From: Psychroserpens luteus | GTDB lineage: Bacteria > Bacteroidota > Bacteroidia > Flavobacteriales > Flavobacteriaceae | Length of the DNA: 64,000 nucleotides | Assembly: GCF_015319355.1 (NCBI RefSeq) | Contig: NZ_JADILU010000004.1 | Span: 186,001-250,000 of the forward strand | Reading direction: 5' to 3' | Notes under the pieces: generated by a model | Databases searched by the model: none | Told to the model about the DNA's origin: nothing | Seen by the model: the letters and a program-made list of their open reading frames with translations, nothing else | Shown: positions 8,270-17,982 of the stretch, one piece after another | How positions within the stretch are numbered: the first letter of the stretch is position 1 | How the letters are laid out: every line of letters begins with the position of its first letter | Position numbers and translations under genes: made by a program

Positions 8270-9880
8270 ATGTACAAAAACTGTAAACACATATTAGTAT
8301 CGCTTTTGGTTCTTCTTTTATTTTCCTGCGGAAATGGAACAACAACACAAAAAGATCATCTTGTTTTTAGATATAATGAACACAAAAATATAGGCTCGCT
8401 AGATCCTGCGTTTGCAAAAGACAATGCAGATAATTGGGCAATTAATCAACTGTTTAACGGTTTAGTACAAATGGACGAAGATCTTAATGTGCAACCTTGT
8501 ATTGCTAAAGATTGGACAATTTCACCAGATGCGCTCACCTACTCTTTTTCGCTTCGAGATGATGTAAAATTCCATAAACACGAACTCTTCGGAAAAGACT
8601 CCACACGAACAGTAACAGCAAGCGATTTTGAATATAGCCTATTTAGATTATGTGATAGTAAGGTGGTTTCTCCAGGAAGTTGGGTCATTAATAATCTTTG
8701 GGACATAGAGTCTAAAAATGACTCCTTAATAATTATACTAAAATCACCAGACCCTTCTTTTATAGGAAAACTTACGATGAAATATTGTTCAGTAGTGCCA
8801 AAAGAAATTGTAGAGCATTATAATTCAGATTTCAGATCAAATCCTATTGGTACAGGACCATTTCAATTTAAACGCTGGGAAGAAAATTTAAAGCTCGTTT
8901 TCCGAAGAAATGATAATTATTTTGAAACTGATGGCTCTGGAAATCAATTACCATATCTGGAAGCTGTAGCCATTACATTTTTACCAGATAAACAAAGTGA
9001 ATTTCTACAATTTGCGCAAGGCAATATTGATTTTGTTTCAGGATTAGATGCCTCCTACAAAGATGAAATTTTAACTGCAACTGGTAAACTTCGTGAACAA
9101 TATGCAATAGATGTCAATATGATTAGAGGTCCTTACCTCAATACTGAATATTTGGCGTTTTTCATGGAGTCTAAAGTTACCGAAATACAATCACAAACCT
9201 TACGTCAAGCCATCAATTACGGTTTTGACAAGCAAAAAATGATGACCTATTTACGTAACGGAATTGGAATTCCTGCCTATGGTGGATTTATCCCAAAAGG
9301 TCTTCCTGGTTACAATGAATCTATAGGTTTTACATTTCAGACAGAAAAAGCAAAACAACTCGTACAGCAATTTAAACAAGAAACTGGGATTTCAAACCCT
9401 GAAATTACCATCACCACGACAAGTAATTATTTAAGTTTTTGTGAATTCATTCAACGAGAACTTCAAAAAATTGGTATTGTAGTTAATGTCGATGTGATTC
9501 CTGCTGCGACTTTAAAAGACGCAAAAGCCAACGGAAAACTAGATTTATTTAGAGCGAGTTGGGTTGCAGATTATCCTGATGCAGAAAACTACTTATCTTT
9601 ATACTCAAGCAAAAATTTTGCACCTAATGGTCCAAATTACACGCATTTTAAAAGCGAACAATTTGATGCTTGGTATCAAGAAGCGTTTACTATTACTAAT
9701 ACGAAACAACGAGAAGCACTCTACACAAAAATGGATAGTTTAGTAATGGCATCGACTCCAATCATACCATTATTTTATGATGAAGTTGTTCGTTTTACTA
9801 GAAAAAACGTAAATGGCTTAGGGATTAATCCTATTAATATGCTGGATTTAAAACGTGTTAAAAAATCTACTCTAAAGTAA
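8270..9880 (+). CDS. ABC transporter substrate-binding lipoprotein (family 5)
   Basis: This 536-residue protein has a lipoprotein signal ending LLLFSC. It then shows the family 5 (DppA/OppA) extracellular solute-binding pattern: SLDPAFAKDNADNWAINQLFNGLV, an early RDDVKFH segment, the family motif NPIGTGPFQF, and a C-terminal RASWVADYPDAENYL. Family members bind oligopeptides, dipeptides, nickel or similar ligands for import. It starts 3 bases after the membrane protein gene, so the two are co-translated. No OppB/OppC-like permeases are nearby, so it may be a sensor or accessory to the unusual transporter. Its 3' end overlaps the convergent gene by 14 bases. Confidence 0.85.
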   Translation: MYKNCKHILVSLLVLLLFSCGNGTTTQKDHLVFRYNEHKNIGSLDPAFAKDNADNWAINQLFNGLVQMDEDLNVQPCIAKDWTISPDALTYSFSLRDDVKFHKHELFGKDSTRTVTASDFEYSLFRLCDSKVVSPGSWVINNLWDIESKNDSLIIILKSPDPSFIGKLTMKYCSVVPKEIVEHYNSDFRSNPIGTGPFQFKRWEENLKLVFRRNDNYFETDGSGNQLPYLEAVAITFLPDKQSEFLQFAQGNIDFVSGLDASYKDEILTATGKLREQYAIDVNMIRGPYLNTEYLAFFMESKVTEIQSQTLRQAINYGFDKQKMMTYLRNGIGIPAYGGFIPKGLPGYNESIGFTFQTEKAKQLVQQFKQETGISNPEITITTTSNYLSFCEFIQRELQKIGIVVNVDVIPAATLKDAKANGKLDLFRASWVADYPDAENYLSLYSSKNFAPNGPNYTHFKSEQFDAWYQEAFTITNTKQREALYTKMDSLVMASTPIIPLFYDEVVRFTRKNVNGLGINPINMLDLKRVKKSTLK

Positions 9881-10766
9881 AATAGTAAATATCATCATCG
9901 CCTTTACCTTTTGGACGCCTAGAAGAAAAGTAACCTTTTGTTCCTTCTTCATTTATGATATAGCTAAAATCATCACTTCTACTATTTATAGGTTGTGGTA
10001 AGTTTACAGGTGTAGTAGTTTCTGGATCTCCATTAAGGTCATAACTGTAGATGTCTAATCCACCAACACCACCAACGCGATCTGAAGCAAAGTATAAGAT
10101 ATTGTCTTTACTCACAAAAGGAAACATATCCTTTCTAGGAGAATTGATTTTTTTACCTAAATTTTCTACCTCACCATATTCACCGTTTTCAAGAATTTCT
10201 ACTTTAAATAAATCGGTTTGACCATGAGCTCCATCTGCATTTGATGTAAAATACATTGTAGAACCATCTGGACTTAGCGTTGCATGACCATAATTATAAT
10301 TTGGTTTGCAAAATGGTAATGGTTCAAAATTCACCCAACCTCGACCTTCAATATATTCTCCTCTTTGAATATTTAAATTGATAGATTTCAATTTTCTTTT
10401 ATACGACTTACCACGTTTCATAAAATTAGTAGTAATGTACATGTATTTACCATCGTTACTAAAGCCTGCGCTTGAGATATTGAAGACAAATTTTTCAGAT
10501 TTATTAAACTGTTTTGGGTTGATAATTTCTCCGTCATCAGCCATTTGAGCTTCAAACATTGTAAAGATCAAACGCTTATCTCCATCTCGTCTTGCTCTAT
10601 TTCTATTATCGAGCATATACGATGTATAATAAACTTTATCACCTTTATAGAATACAACACCATATTGACTTTTGTCGTCATTAAGTTCTAGATTCTTGAT
10701 TGTATAGGTCTGAGAAAACCCGAAATTTAGTGTCAATACTAAAATGATACTGCAAATAAACTTCAT
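9867..10766 (-). CDS. Exported PD40 (TolB-like) beta-propeller protein
   Basis: I start it at the ATG at 10764-10766, which begins a signal peptide (MKFICSIILVLTLNFGFSQ). The longer frame to 10799 would overlap the upstream gene and bury that signal. About 299 residues carry PD40/WD40-like blades with the hallmark phrases ATLSPDGSTMYFTSNADG, ILYFASDRVGG and GYFSSRRPKGKGDDDIYYF. In flavobacteria such propellers are often the N-terminal half of OmpA-type proteins, but here no OmpA domain follows. It lies 17 bases after the GlmU-like gene and may share its transcript. Confidence 0.78.
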   Translation of the reverse strand: MKFICSIILVLTLNFGFSQTYTIKNLELNDDKSQYGVVFYKGDKVYYTSYMLDNRNRARRDGDKRLIFTMFEAQMADDGEIINPKQFNKSEKFVFNISSAGFSNDGKYMYITTNFMKRGKSYKRKLKSINLNIQRGEYIEGRGWVNFEPLPFCKPNYNYGHATLSPDGSTMYFTSNADGAHGQTDLFKVEILENGEYGEVENLGKKINSPRKDMFPFVSKDNILYFASDRVGGVGGLDIYSYDLNGDPETTTPVNLPQPINSRSDDFSYIINEEGTKGYFSSRRPKGKGDDDIYYFTLE

Positions 10767-10783
10767 GTTTTTATAATTTAAGA

Positions 10784-11959
10784 TTAACTTTTTCTCCATT
10801 TTTTTGTCTCTTCAAAGACGTGTTCTAATATGTTTTTATCTACTTCGGAAAATTCTATATCTCGACGTTTCATAACAACTTCAGCAACTTCAAACGCTTT
10901 ATTGGTTAAATATGTTGTAAAACCAGAATTTCCTCCCCAAGAAAAACTTGGAATAAAATTTCTAGGAAATCCACTTCCGAAGATATTAGCGCTAACTCCA
11001 ACAACTGTACCAGTATTAAACATGGTGTTGATTCCACATTTACTGTGATCTCCCATCATGAGTCCGCAAAACTGGAGTCCAGTTTTTGCAAAGCCTTCGG
11101 TTTGATAATCCCAAAGTCGTACTTCGGCATAATTGTTTTTTAGATTAGAATTGTTAGTATCTGCTCCAAGATTACACCACTCTCCAATTACAGAATTCCC
11201 TAAAAAGCCATCATGACCTTTATTAGAATATCCAAAAATAACCGAATTATTGACTTCGCCTCCAACTTTGCTATGAGGTCCAACAGTTGTTGGTCCATAA
11301 ATTTTAGCTCCTAATTTTATTGTTGAATGATCACAAAGCGCAAAAGGACCTCTAATTAAACTACCTTCCATCACCTCTGCATCTTTACCAATATAAATTG
11401 GACCAGAATTAGCATTTAAGGTTGCAAATTCTAATGTGGCACCTTCTTCTATAAATATATGTTCTGCCCCAAGAACGTTACATGTGCTTGAGATAGGTTG
11501 TGATTCTCTATCTTGTGTCAGTAAATCAAAATCTGCTTGTATAGCATCTCCATTTATTGCGAAGATGTCCCAAGTATGTTCAATTTTCAAAACAGTATCG
11601 TTGTACTCTATAGCTTTGTAGTTCTCAAAATCAACCTCTTCTTGAGAGTCTTTTGTAAAAAATGCAATGACATCTTCTCCAGAAAACACTGCTTGATTTT
11701 CTTTTAACCCTTTAATAATGGCAACTAATTTGGTGTTTGGCATGAAAGAAGCGTTAATCATAACGTTTTCATCTAGTTCTACCATTGGATATTTTTCAGA
11801 CAAGTAATCTTCTGTTATCGTTGTAGTAGTTGACCCTAAATGGTTCTCCCATTTTTCTCTAATGGTGAGAATACCTACTCTAATATCTGCAACAGGTCTA
11901 GTATACGTAAATGGTAATAAGTTGTTACGTGATGGTCCATCAAAAAGAATGTAGTTCAT
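10784..11959 (-). CDS. GlmU-family sugar-phosphate nucleotidyltransferase-like protein
   Basis: This 391-residue protein is of the Bacteroidota GlmU-family type. The N-terminal ~150 residues look like a reduced nucleotidyltransferase domain (MNYILFDGPSRNNLLPFTYTRPVADIRVGI), and the rest is a left-handed beta-helix of hexapeptide repeats (GPIYIGKDAEV, GPTTVGPHSKVGG, NSVIGEWCNLG, GTVVGVSANIF). The usual GxGTRM pyrophosphorylase loop is missing, so it may be an acyl/acetyltransferase or a nucleotidyltransferase of unusual type. It is cytoplasmic. Two short non-coding palindromes are absent from its leader, and no regulator is evident. Confidence 0.8.
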   Translation of the reverse strand: MNYILFDGPSRNNLLPFTYTRPVADIRVGILTIREKWENHLGSTTTTITEDYLSEKYPMVELDENVMINASFMPNTKLVAIIKGLKENQAVFSGEDVIAFFTKDSQEEVDFENYKAIEYNDTVLKIEHTWDIFAINGDAIQADFDLLTQDRESQPISSTCNVLGAEHIFIEEGATLEFATLNANSGPIYIGKDAEVMEGSLIRGPFALCDHSTIKLGAKIYGPTTVGPHSKVGGEVNNSVIFGYSNKGHDGFLGNSVIGEWCNLGADTNNSNLKNNYAEVRLWDYQTEGFAKTGLQFCGLMMGDHSKCGINTMFNTGTVVGVSANIFGSGFPRNFIPSFSWGGNSGFTTYLTNKAFEVAEVVMKRRDIEFSEVDKNILEHVFEETKKWRKS

Positions 11960-12051
11960 ATCAAAGGTTGAAGTTAGAATTTAAAAGTTAGAAGTGTTTT
12001 TCTAGCTTTCAATTTCGATTATATATCAAAAGTAGATTAATTATAGAAAAC

Positions 12052-12082
12052 AAAAAAGCCTTCGGAAAAAATCCTGAAGGCT
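12052..12082 (-). terminator. Terminator after rpmE2
   Basis: The stem AGCCTTC / GAAGGCT (12057-12063 and 12076-12082) is followed on the - strand by TTTTT. Confidence 0.8.
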
Positions 12083-12105
12083 TTGTAACTATTTTAATTC
12101 TAAGT

Positions 12106-12357
12106 TTATTTTTTAAACTTAGCGTATTTGTTTTTGAATTTATCAATACGACCAGCTGTATCTACTAATTTAGACTTACCAGTGTAAAACGGGTGAGATG
12201 TTCTAGAGATTTCCAATTTAACTACTGGATAATCAACACCATCTACGTCAATTGTTTCATTTGTTTCAGCAGTAGATTTAGTTAAAAATACGTCTTCGTT
12301 AGACATGTCTTTAAACGCTACTAATCTATAATTTTCTGGATGTATTCCTTTTCTCAT
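12106..12357 (-). CDS. rpmE2: 50S ribosomal protein L31, type B
   Basis: This is an 83-residue ribosomal protein of the large subunit. It starts MRKGIHPENYRLVAFKDMS and contains SRTSHPFYTGKSKLVDTAGR, both diagnostic of L31 type B. It has none of the zinc-binding cysteines of the C+ form, so it is the zinc-independent paralogue. In many bacteria that form takes over under zinc limitation; here it may simply be the housekeeping copy. It is monocistronic, with a consensus promoter upstream and a terminator downstream. Confidence 0.96.
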   Translation of the reverse strand: MRKGIHPENYRLVAFKDMSNEDVFLTKSTAETNETIDVDGVDYPVVKLEISRTSHPFYTGKSKLVDTAGRIDKFKNKYAKFKK

Positions 12358-12395
12358 CTCTTTATTCTTTAAAATTCCTTACTATTTTGGAGGTG

Positions 12396-12425
12396 CAAAT
12401 TTAAGTAATTTTTGTAAATTACCAA
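12396..12425 (-). promoter_or_regulatory. Consensus promoter of rpmE2
   Basis: On the - strand, TTG (12423-12425) is followed after exactly 19 bases by TAAATTTG (12396-12403), a textbook match to the Bacteroidota primary-sigma promoter. Confidence 0.8.
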
Positions 12426-12519
12426 TAAAATATTTCTTTTTTTATTCAGAAGAAAATTGTAACGTTTTAAAACAAATATATACTAACCAATCATATTAAC
12501 TAAATAATCAACTTAAATT

Positions 12520-13053
12520 ATGGAAAAATCATTAAAATCTACAGCTATTAACTATGGTATTTACCTTGGTTGTGGCTTAGTTCTTTACACAGTACTTTGT
12601 TATGTTATTGATATTGAATTTTTAGTAAACTTTTGGGTAAACTTATTAATCCTTCCTGTTGTAATAATTGCAGTTGGTGTAGTATCTAGTGCAAAAGCAA
12701 GAAGTCTTTTAGGAGGCTTTATGAATTTCAAACAAGCGTTTACAGCGTACTTTATCCCTATTGCTATTGGTGTTTTAATAAGTACAATTGTTACTGTTAT
12801 ACTATTTAATTTTATTGATCCTGATTCTGCAGAATACTTAAAAGAATTGTCTATCAATAAAACAACATCTTTTATGGAAAACATGGGAGCTCCTCAAGAA
12901 CAAATAAATGAAGCTGTAGAAACGATGGAGAGCCAAGAAACCTTTGCTATTGGCACTCAATTAAGATCTCTAGCACAGAGTTTAATCTTCTTTACTGTCA
13001 TAGGACTTCTTGTGGCTCTTATAATGAAGAAAAAAGATCCGAACTTAGCTTAA
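12520..13053 (+). CDS. DUF4199 membrane protein
   Basis: This protein has 177 residues with four membrane segments: residues ~10-28, ~36-55, ~77-97 and ~150-168. A hydrophilic loop lies before the last one. The pattern SAKARSLLGGFMNFKQAF between segments 2 and 3 is the signature of DUF4199 proteins, which in Bacteroidota nearly always sit just upstream of a GT2 glycosyltransferase, as here (44-base gap). The function is unknown. The partnership suggests an accessory role in undecaprenyl- or lipid-linked sugar transfer. Confidence 0.85.
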   Translation: MEKSLKSTAINYGIYLGCGLVLYTVLCYVIDIEFLVNFWVNLLILPVVIIAVGVVSSAKARSLLGGFMNFKQAFTAYFIPIAIGVLISTIVTVILFNFIDPDSAEYLKELSINKTTSFMENMGAPQEQINEAVETMESQETFAIGTQLRSLAQSLIFFTVIGLLVALIMKKKDPNLA

Positions 13054-13063
13054 ATAATTTCAG

Positions 13064-13071
13064 TATTTTTG
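13064..13071 (+). promoter_or_regulatory. Possible -7 box before the GT2 gene
   Basis: TATTTTTG fits TAnnTTTG and lies 26 bases before the GT2 start codon. No matching TTG is found 19 bases upstream, so it may be a weak internal promoter of the DUF4199-GT2 pair. Confidence 0.3.
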
Positions 13072-13097
13072 AAGTATTAAATTTTCAAAATCGCTAA

Positions 13098-14045
13098 ATG
13101 AATATATCAGTAGTCATACCACTACTTAACGAACAAGAATCAATAACAGAATTACACGATTGGATTGCAAAAGTCATGCAGTCCAATCGTTTTTCATATG
13201 AAATCATTTTTATTGATGATGGTAGTACAGATGATTCTTGGGCAACAATAATGGCTTTATCTCAAAAAGATGAGAATGTAAAGGGCATTCGTTTTCTTAA
13301 AAATTTCGGAAAATCCCAAGCGCTCCATGCTGGTTTTGCTAAAGCAGAAGGCGATGTAATCATCACCATGGATGCAGATTTGCAAGATAACCCAGAAGAA
13401 ATCCCAGAACTCTACAACATGATCGTCGTAGACAAATATGATTTGGTCTCTGGTTGGAAAAAGAAACGCTATGATTCTGTAATTTCTAAAAACATGCCAT
13501 CTAAATTATTTAATTGGGCAGCGAGACGAACGTCTGGTGTAAAATTGAATGACTTTAATTGTGGTCTTAAAGCTTATAACAACAATGTGGTTAAAAACAT
13601 TGATGTTAATGGCGAAATGCATCGTTATATTCCTGTGCTTGCAAAAAATGCAGGTTTCACTAAAATTGGTGAGAAAGTCGTACAACATCAAGCTAGAAAA
13701 TATGGTGAAACCAAATTTGGAATGGATCGTTTTATAAACGGATTTCTAGATTTAATCACGATTTGGTTTTTATCACGCTTTGGTAAACGTCCAATGCATC
13801 TTTTTGGAGCTTTAGGTGTCATCATGTTTGCCATTGGATTTGTATTTGCTATGTATCTAGGTATCGATAAATTATTTTTAAATCAAACAGGACGATTGAT
13901 TACTGAACGTCCGCAATTTTACATTGCTTTAACAACAATGATTTTAGGAAGTCAGTTTTTTGTAGCTGGATTTTTAGGTGAACTCATTCTTCGCTCAAAG
14001 AGTGACAGCAGTCGCTATTTAATCAAGCAAGAACTTAATTTTTAA
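13098..14045 (+). CDS. Family 2 glycosyltransferase (GtrB/DPM1-like)
   Basis: This 315-residue protein has a GT-A domain: VVIPLLNEQESI at the start, FIDDGSTDDSW for nucleotide binding, the DxD-type MDADLQDNPEEI, and the acceptor-site QHQARKYGETKFG. Two C-terminal membrane segments (~235-258 and ~275-297) anchor it. This layout is that of polyprenyl-phosphate sugar transferases such as GtrB, ArnC and dolichyl-phosphate mannose synthase. It would load a sugar from a nucleotide donor onto a polyprenyl phosphate at the inner face of the inner membrane. The phosphosugar mutase follows 75 bases downstream. Confidence 0.9.
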   Translation: MNISVVIPLLNEQESITELHDWIAKVMQSNRFSYEIIFIDDGSTDDSWATIMALSQKDENVKGIRFLKNFGKSQALHAGFAKAEGDVIITMDADLQDNPEEIPELYNMIVVDKYDLVSGWKKKRYDSVISKNMPSKLFNWAARRTSGVKLNDFNCGLKAYNNNVVKNIDVNGEMHRYIPVLAKNAGFTKIGEKVVQHQARKYGETKFGMDRFINGFLDLITIWFLSRFGKRPMHLFGALGVIMFAIGFVFAMYLGIDKLFLNQTGRLITERPQFYIALTTMILGSQFFVAGFLGELILRSKSDSSRYLIKQELNF

Positions 14046-14120
14046 AATCCAACTTATTTATTACTGGCTTAACGCTTCAAAATTATTGAATTACGTATTT
14101 TTACATTATAAACACATCAC

Positions 14121-15851
14121 ATGACACACATAGAACCACAACTACTAGAACGAGTAAACTCTTGGTTAACACCAACTTTTGATCAAGACACTCAAAATCA
14201 AATAAAAGATTTAATTGCTAACAATAAAGATAATCTCAAAGAAAGTTTTTATAAAAATCTTGAATTTGGAACTGGTGGTATGCGTGGTGTTATGGGAGTT
14301 GGAACCAACCGAATTAACAAATATACATTAGGAAAAAATACCCAAGGATTGAGTAATTATATGAAAACTCAATTTCCTTCGGAAACTTTAAAAGTTGCGA
14401 TTGCGTACGACTGTAGACACAATAGTAAATCATTAGCAAAAGTGGTTGCAGATGTCTTTTCTGCTAACGGAATTCACGTTTATCTCTTTGAAGATTTACG
14501 TCCAACTCCAGAATTATCGTTTGCTTTGAAATATTTAGGTTGTCATTGTGGAATTGTATTAACTGCATCTCACAATCCACCAGAATACAACGGTTATAAG
14601 GTATATTGGCAAGATGGCGGACAATTAGTACCACCAGAGGATGCTGAAATTATTGCAGAAATAAATAGATTGGCTTATGATGAAATCAAATTTAAAGCTA
14701 ATGAAGATTTGATTGAATACATAGGAAAAGAAGTTGATGACGTATTTATAAATGAATCTATAAAAAATGGGAGTTTTGACACATCTTCCGAAGCAAAAGA
14801 AAATTTAAATATCGTATTTACTTCGCTCCACGGAACATCTATTACTGCAATCCCAGAAACCTTAAAACGTGCTGGCTATACCAATGTAAACATCGTAGAA
14901 GAGCAACGTGAACCAAATGGTGATTTTCCAACAGTTGTCTCTCCAAACCCTGAAGAACCAGAAGCTTTAAAAATGGCTATAGAATTAGCAGATAAAGTGG
15001 ATGGAGATATTGTTATTGGTACAGATCCAGATTGTGATCGTTTGGGAGTAGCAGTTCGTAATTTAGAAAATCATTTAGTAATTCTTAATGGTAATCAAAC
15101 GATGTTATTAATGACCGATTTTCTATTAAAACAATGGAAAAACGCTAATAAAATTAATGGTAATCAGTTTATTGGATCTACAATTGTTTCGACACCAATG
15201 ATGTCTGTTTTAGCAGCTGCATATAACGTAGAATGTAAAATTGGATTGACTGGTTTTAAATGGATTGCTAAAATGATAAAAGACTTCCCTACAATGGATT
15301 TTATTGGTGGTGGAGAAGAAAGTTTTGGGTTTATGGTTGGTGACTTTGTGAGAGATAAAGATGCTGTAACCTCTACCCTTTTAGCTTGTGAGATTGCTGC
15401 TCAAGCAAAAGCAAATAACACAACTATGTATGAGACTTTAATTGATTTATATGTGGAGCATGGCTTTTATAAAGAACGCTTAGTGTCTATAACTAAAAAA
15501 GGAATTGAAGGTGCTCAAGAGATCAAACAAATGATGATTGATGCTCGTGAAAACCCATTAAAAGTAGTTGATAACTCTAAAGTGGTTTTAATTGAAGATT
15601 ACCAATTATCAATCTCTAAAAATACAGTTACTGGAGAAACAACCACGATAGACATCCCAAAATCTAATGTATTAATTTATCATACAGAAGACGGTAGTAA
15701 AATTGCATTAAGACCAAGTGGAACAGAACCTAAAATTAAATTCTACATAAGTGTAAATACAACTCTAGACAATGTGTCTGCATTTAAAGAAACGGAACAA
15801 CAATTGGAAGCTAAGATTGATGCCATCTTAAAAGACATGAAACTTAGTTAA
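14121..15851 (+). CDS. Phosphosugar mutase (phosphoglucomutase/phosphomannomutase)
   Basis: This 576-residue protein of the alpha-D-phosphohexomutase superfamily interconverts hexose 1- and 6-phosphates through a phosphoserine. All four active-site loops are present: the phosphoserine loop [13 protein letters not shown] (Ser150), the metal loop [10 protein letters not shown], the sugar loop GGGEESFGF and the phosphate loop [11 protein letters not shown]. The length and early [11 protein letters not shown] segment match the PgcA-type enzymes rather than ManB or GlmM. Its stop overlaps the start of the next gene by one base (TAATG), so the exporter is translationally coupled to it. Confidence 0.93.
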   Translation: MTHIEPQLLERVNSWLTPTFDQDTQNQIKDLIANNKDNLKESFYKNLEFGTGGMRGVMGVGTNRINKYTLGKNTQGLSNYMKTQFPSETLKVAIAYDCRHNSKSLAKVVADVFSANGIHVYLFEDLRPTPELSFALKYLGCHCGIVLTASHNPPEYNGYKVYWQDGGQLVPPEDAEIIAEINRLAYDEIKFKANEDLIEYIGKEVDDVFINESIKNGSFDTSSEAKENLNIVFTSLHGTSITAIPETLKRAGYTNVNIVEEQREPNGDFPTVVSPNPEEPEALKMAIELADKVDGDIVIGTDPDCDRLGVAVRNLENHLVILNGNQTMLLMTDFLLKQWKNANKINGNQFIGSTIVSTPMMSVLAAAYNVECKIGLTGFKWIAKMIKDFPTMDFIGGGEESFGFMVGDFVRDKDAVTSTLLACEIAAQAKANNTTMYETLIDLYVEHGFYKERLVSITKKGIEGAQEIKQMMIDARENPLKVVDNSKVVLIEDYQLSISKNTVTGETTTIDIPKSNVLIYHTEDGSKIALRPSGTEPKIKFYISVNTTLDNVSAFKETEQQLEAKIDAILKDMKLS

Positions 15852-17689
15852 TGAATTATTTCAAACAAATACTTGGTTATGCGAGACCATATAAAAAATT
15901 CGCAATACTAAATATTATTTGTAATGTATTTTACGCATTATTTAGTGCATTATCGTTTATCGCTTTAATCCCAATGCTGGATGTATTATTTCCAACAGCA
16001 AAACCTGGTGTAGAAAAAGAAGCCATTGTGAAACCTGTTTGGAATGGTATATCAAATACCATGGATTATTTTAAAGATTTCATGTCTTACAGAGTTCATG
16101 AATTTGCTCATGACGACTCTTCAAAGGCTTTAATCTTAGTGATATCTTTAGTTATTGTGTTATTCTTTTTGAAAAACATTTCTAATTACTTAGCCATGTT
16201 TTTTATTACATTTTTAAGGAATGGTGTTTTAAAAGATTTAAGAAATGCCATTTTTGATAAAATTACCATGCTACCGATTGCTTTCTTTTCAGAAAAAAGA
16301 AAAGGAGATACTATGGCAAGAATATCAAATGATGTTCAAGAAATTCAAAGCTCATTTTTGTCAATTTTAGAACTTATAGTTAGAGAACCACTCACTATTA
16401 TTTTTACCATCATTATGATGTTATTAATTAGTCCTCAACTTACATTGTTCGTATTTATATTTATTCCATTATCTGGTTTTGTGATCTCTAGAATAGGGAA
16501 ATCATTAAAAAAGAAATCAGATCGCGTTCAAAAAGAACAAGGTAACTTTTTATCTATTGTAGAAGAAACCTTAGGTGGTTTAAAAGTCATCAAGGGTTTT
16601 AATGGAGAAACTACATTTTCAAATAAGTTTAAAGCGTCTACGTATCGTTTTTTTAACTTCTCTAATAAATTATTAAATCGTCAAAATTTCGCATCGCCTA
16701 CAAGTGAGTTTTTAGGAATCACAGTAATATCTATATTGTTGTGGTATGGTGGACGTATGGTACTCATTGATGGCACATTAGATGCTAGTTCGTTTATTGC
16801 ATACATGGGACTTGCATATAATATATTAACGCCAGCAAAAGCTATTAGTAAAGCAAGTTATAGCGTTAAAAAAGGTAATGCAGCTGCAGAGCGTGTTTTA
16901 GAAATATTGAACACGACATCTACTTTAGAAGACAAACCTAATGCTATTGTAAAACCTGATTTTACTTCGGAAATTGGCATCAACAACATCTCATTTAAAT
17001 ATGAAGATGATTTAGTCCTTAAAAACTTTTCAATTAAAGTTCCTAAAGGAAAAAGCATTGCACTTGTTGGACAATCTGGAAGCGGAAAATCTACAATAGC
17101 AAATCTAGTGACTCGCTTTTATGATGTTAATGAAGGTCAAATTTCTATTGATGGACAAGATATAAGAAACATTACAAAACATTCATTACGTAACTTAATG
17201 GGACTAGTAACACAAGATTCTATACTATTTAATGATACTGTAAAAAACAATATTCTTTTAGGAAAAGAAAATGCTAAAGATGAAGAAATTATAGATGCCT
17301 TAAAAATCGCTAATGCTTGGGAGTTTGTAAAAGAATTACCTAAAGGTATTGAAACCAACATTGGTGATGCTGGAGGAAAATTATCTGGCGGACAAAAACA
17401 ACGTCTCAGCATTGCAAGAGCGGTTTTAAAGAATCCTCCAATTATGATTCTCGATGAAGCAACCTCAGCATTAGATACAGAAAGTGAACGCCTAGTTCAA
17501 GATGCTTTAGAGAAAATGATGAAAAACAGAACCTCAATCATTATTGCGCATCGTTTATCAACCATTCAAAATGCAGATGAAATTATTGTCATGAATAAAG
17601 GAGAAATTGCAGAACAAGGAACTCACAATGAGCTTATTGCTAAAGATGGTGTTTACAAAAAACTAGTAAGTATGCAGAGTTTTGAATAA
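15851..17689 (+). CDS. MsbA-like ABC exporter (fused permease and ATPase)
   Basis: This 612-residue half-transporter has an N-terminal six-helix membrane domain up to about residue 345. An extra hydrophilic loop lies between the first two helices (around residues 50-90). The C-terminal ATPase has Walker A GQSGSGKST, the Q-loop LVTQDSILFND, signature LSGGQKQR, Walker B IMILDEATSALD and the His switch IIAHRLST. Relatives export lipid A, other lipids or drugs, and work as homodimers in the inner membrane. Coupling to the mutase and the nearby GT2 suggests export of a glycolipid, which is an inference. Confidence 0.92.
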   Translation: MNYFKQILGYARPYKKFAILNIICNVFYALFSALSFIALIPMLDVLFPTAKPGVEKEAIVKPVWNGISNTMDYFKDFMSYRVHEFAHDDSSKALILVISLVIVLFFLKNISNYLAMFFITFLRNGVLKDLRNAIFDKITMLPIAFFSEKRKGDTMARISNDVQEIQSSFLSILELIVREPLTIIFTIIMMLLISPQLTLFVFIFIPLSGFVISRIGKSLKKKSDRVQKEQGNFLSIVEETLGGLKVIKGFNGETTFSNKFKASTYRFFNFSNKLLNRQNFASPTSEFLGITVISILLWYGGRMVLIDGTLDASSFIAYMGLAYNILTPAKAISKASYSVKKGNAAAERVLEILNTTSTLEDKPNAIVKPDFTSEIGINNISFKYEDDLVLKNFSIKVPKGKSIALVGQSGSGKSTIANLVTRFYDVNEGQISIDGQDIRNITKHSLRNLMGLVTQDSILFNDTVKNNILLGKENAKDEEIIDALKIANAWEFVKELPKGIETNIGDAGGKLSGGQKQRLSIARAVLKNPPIMILDEATSALDTESERLVQDALEKMMKNRTSIIIAHRLSTIQNADEIIVMNKGEIAEQGTHNELIAKDGVYKKLVSMQSFE

Positions 17690-17723
17690 GTAGATATTTC
17701 CGAAGAACATATTTTATAAACAA

Positions 17724-17757
17724 AAAAGGATGCACTATTAGATTGCATCCTTTTCAA
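17724..17757 (+). terminator. Terminator after the ABC exporter
   Basis: An 11-base stem AAAAGGATGCA / TGCATCCTTTT with a 9-base loop, then a T-rich tail. The following 225 bases up to the sigma gene are AT-rich with no ORF and no clear promoter. Confidence 0.8.
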
Positions 17758-17982
17758 TTTTATTACCATATTTGGGGAAAATGGTAATAGTTTAGTAGGT
17801 TAGACTGAAACAAACATAATTTAAATAATGATAAAATACAAGAAAAAATGCATTTCATCGTTATTAAATAACACTTTATCGATTATTTTCTACTTAAAAA
17901 ACTGAATATCAATCAATTAAATATTAATATTTTTTTTATTAAACTTTCTGTAAATTGAAACGTCTAATTAAAAACGTTTTTA

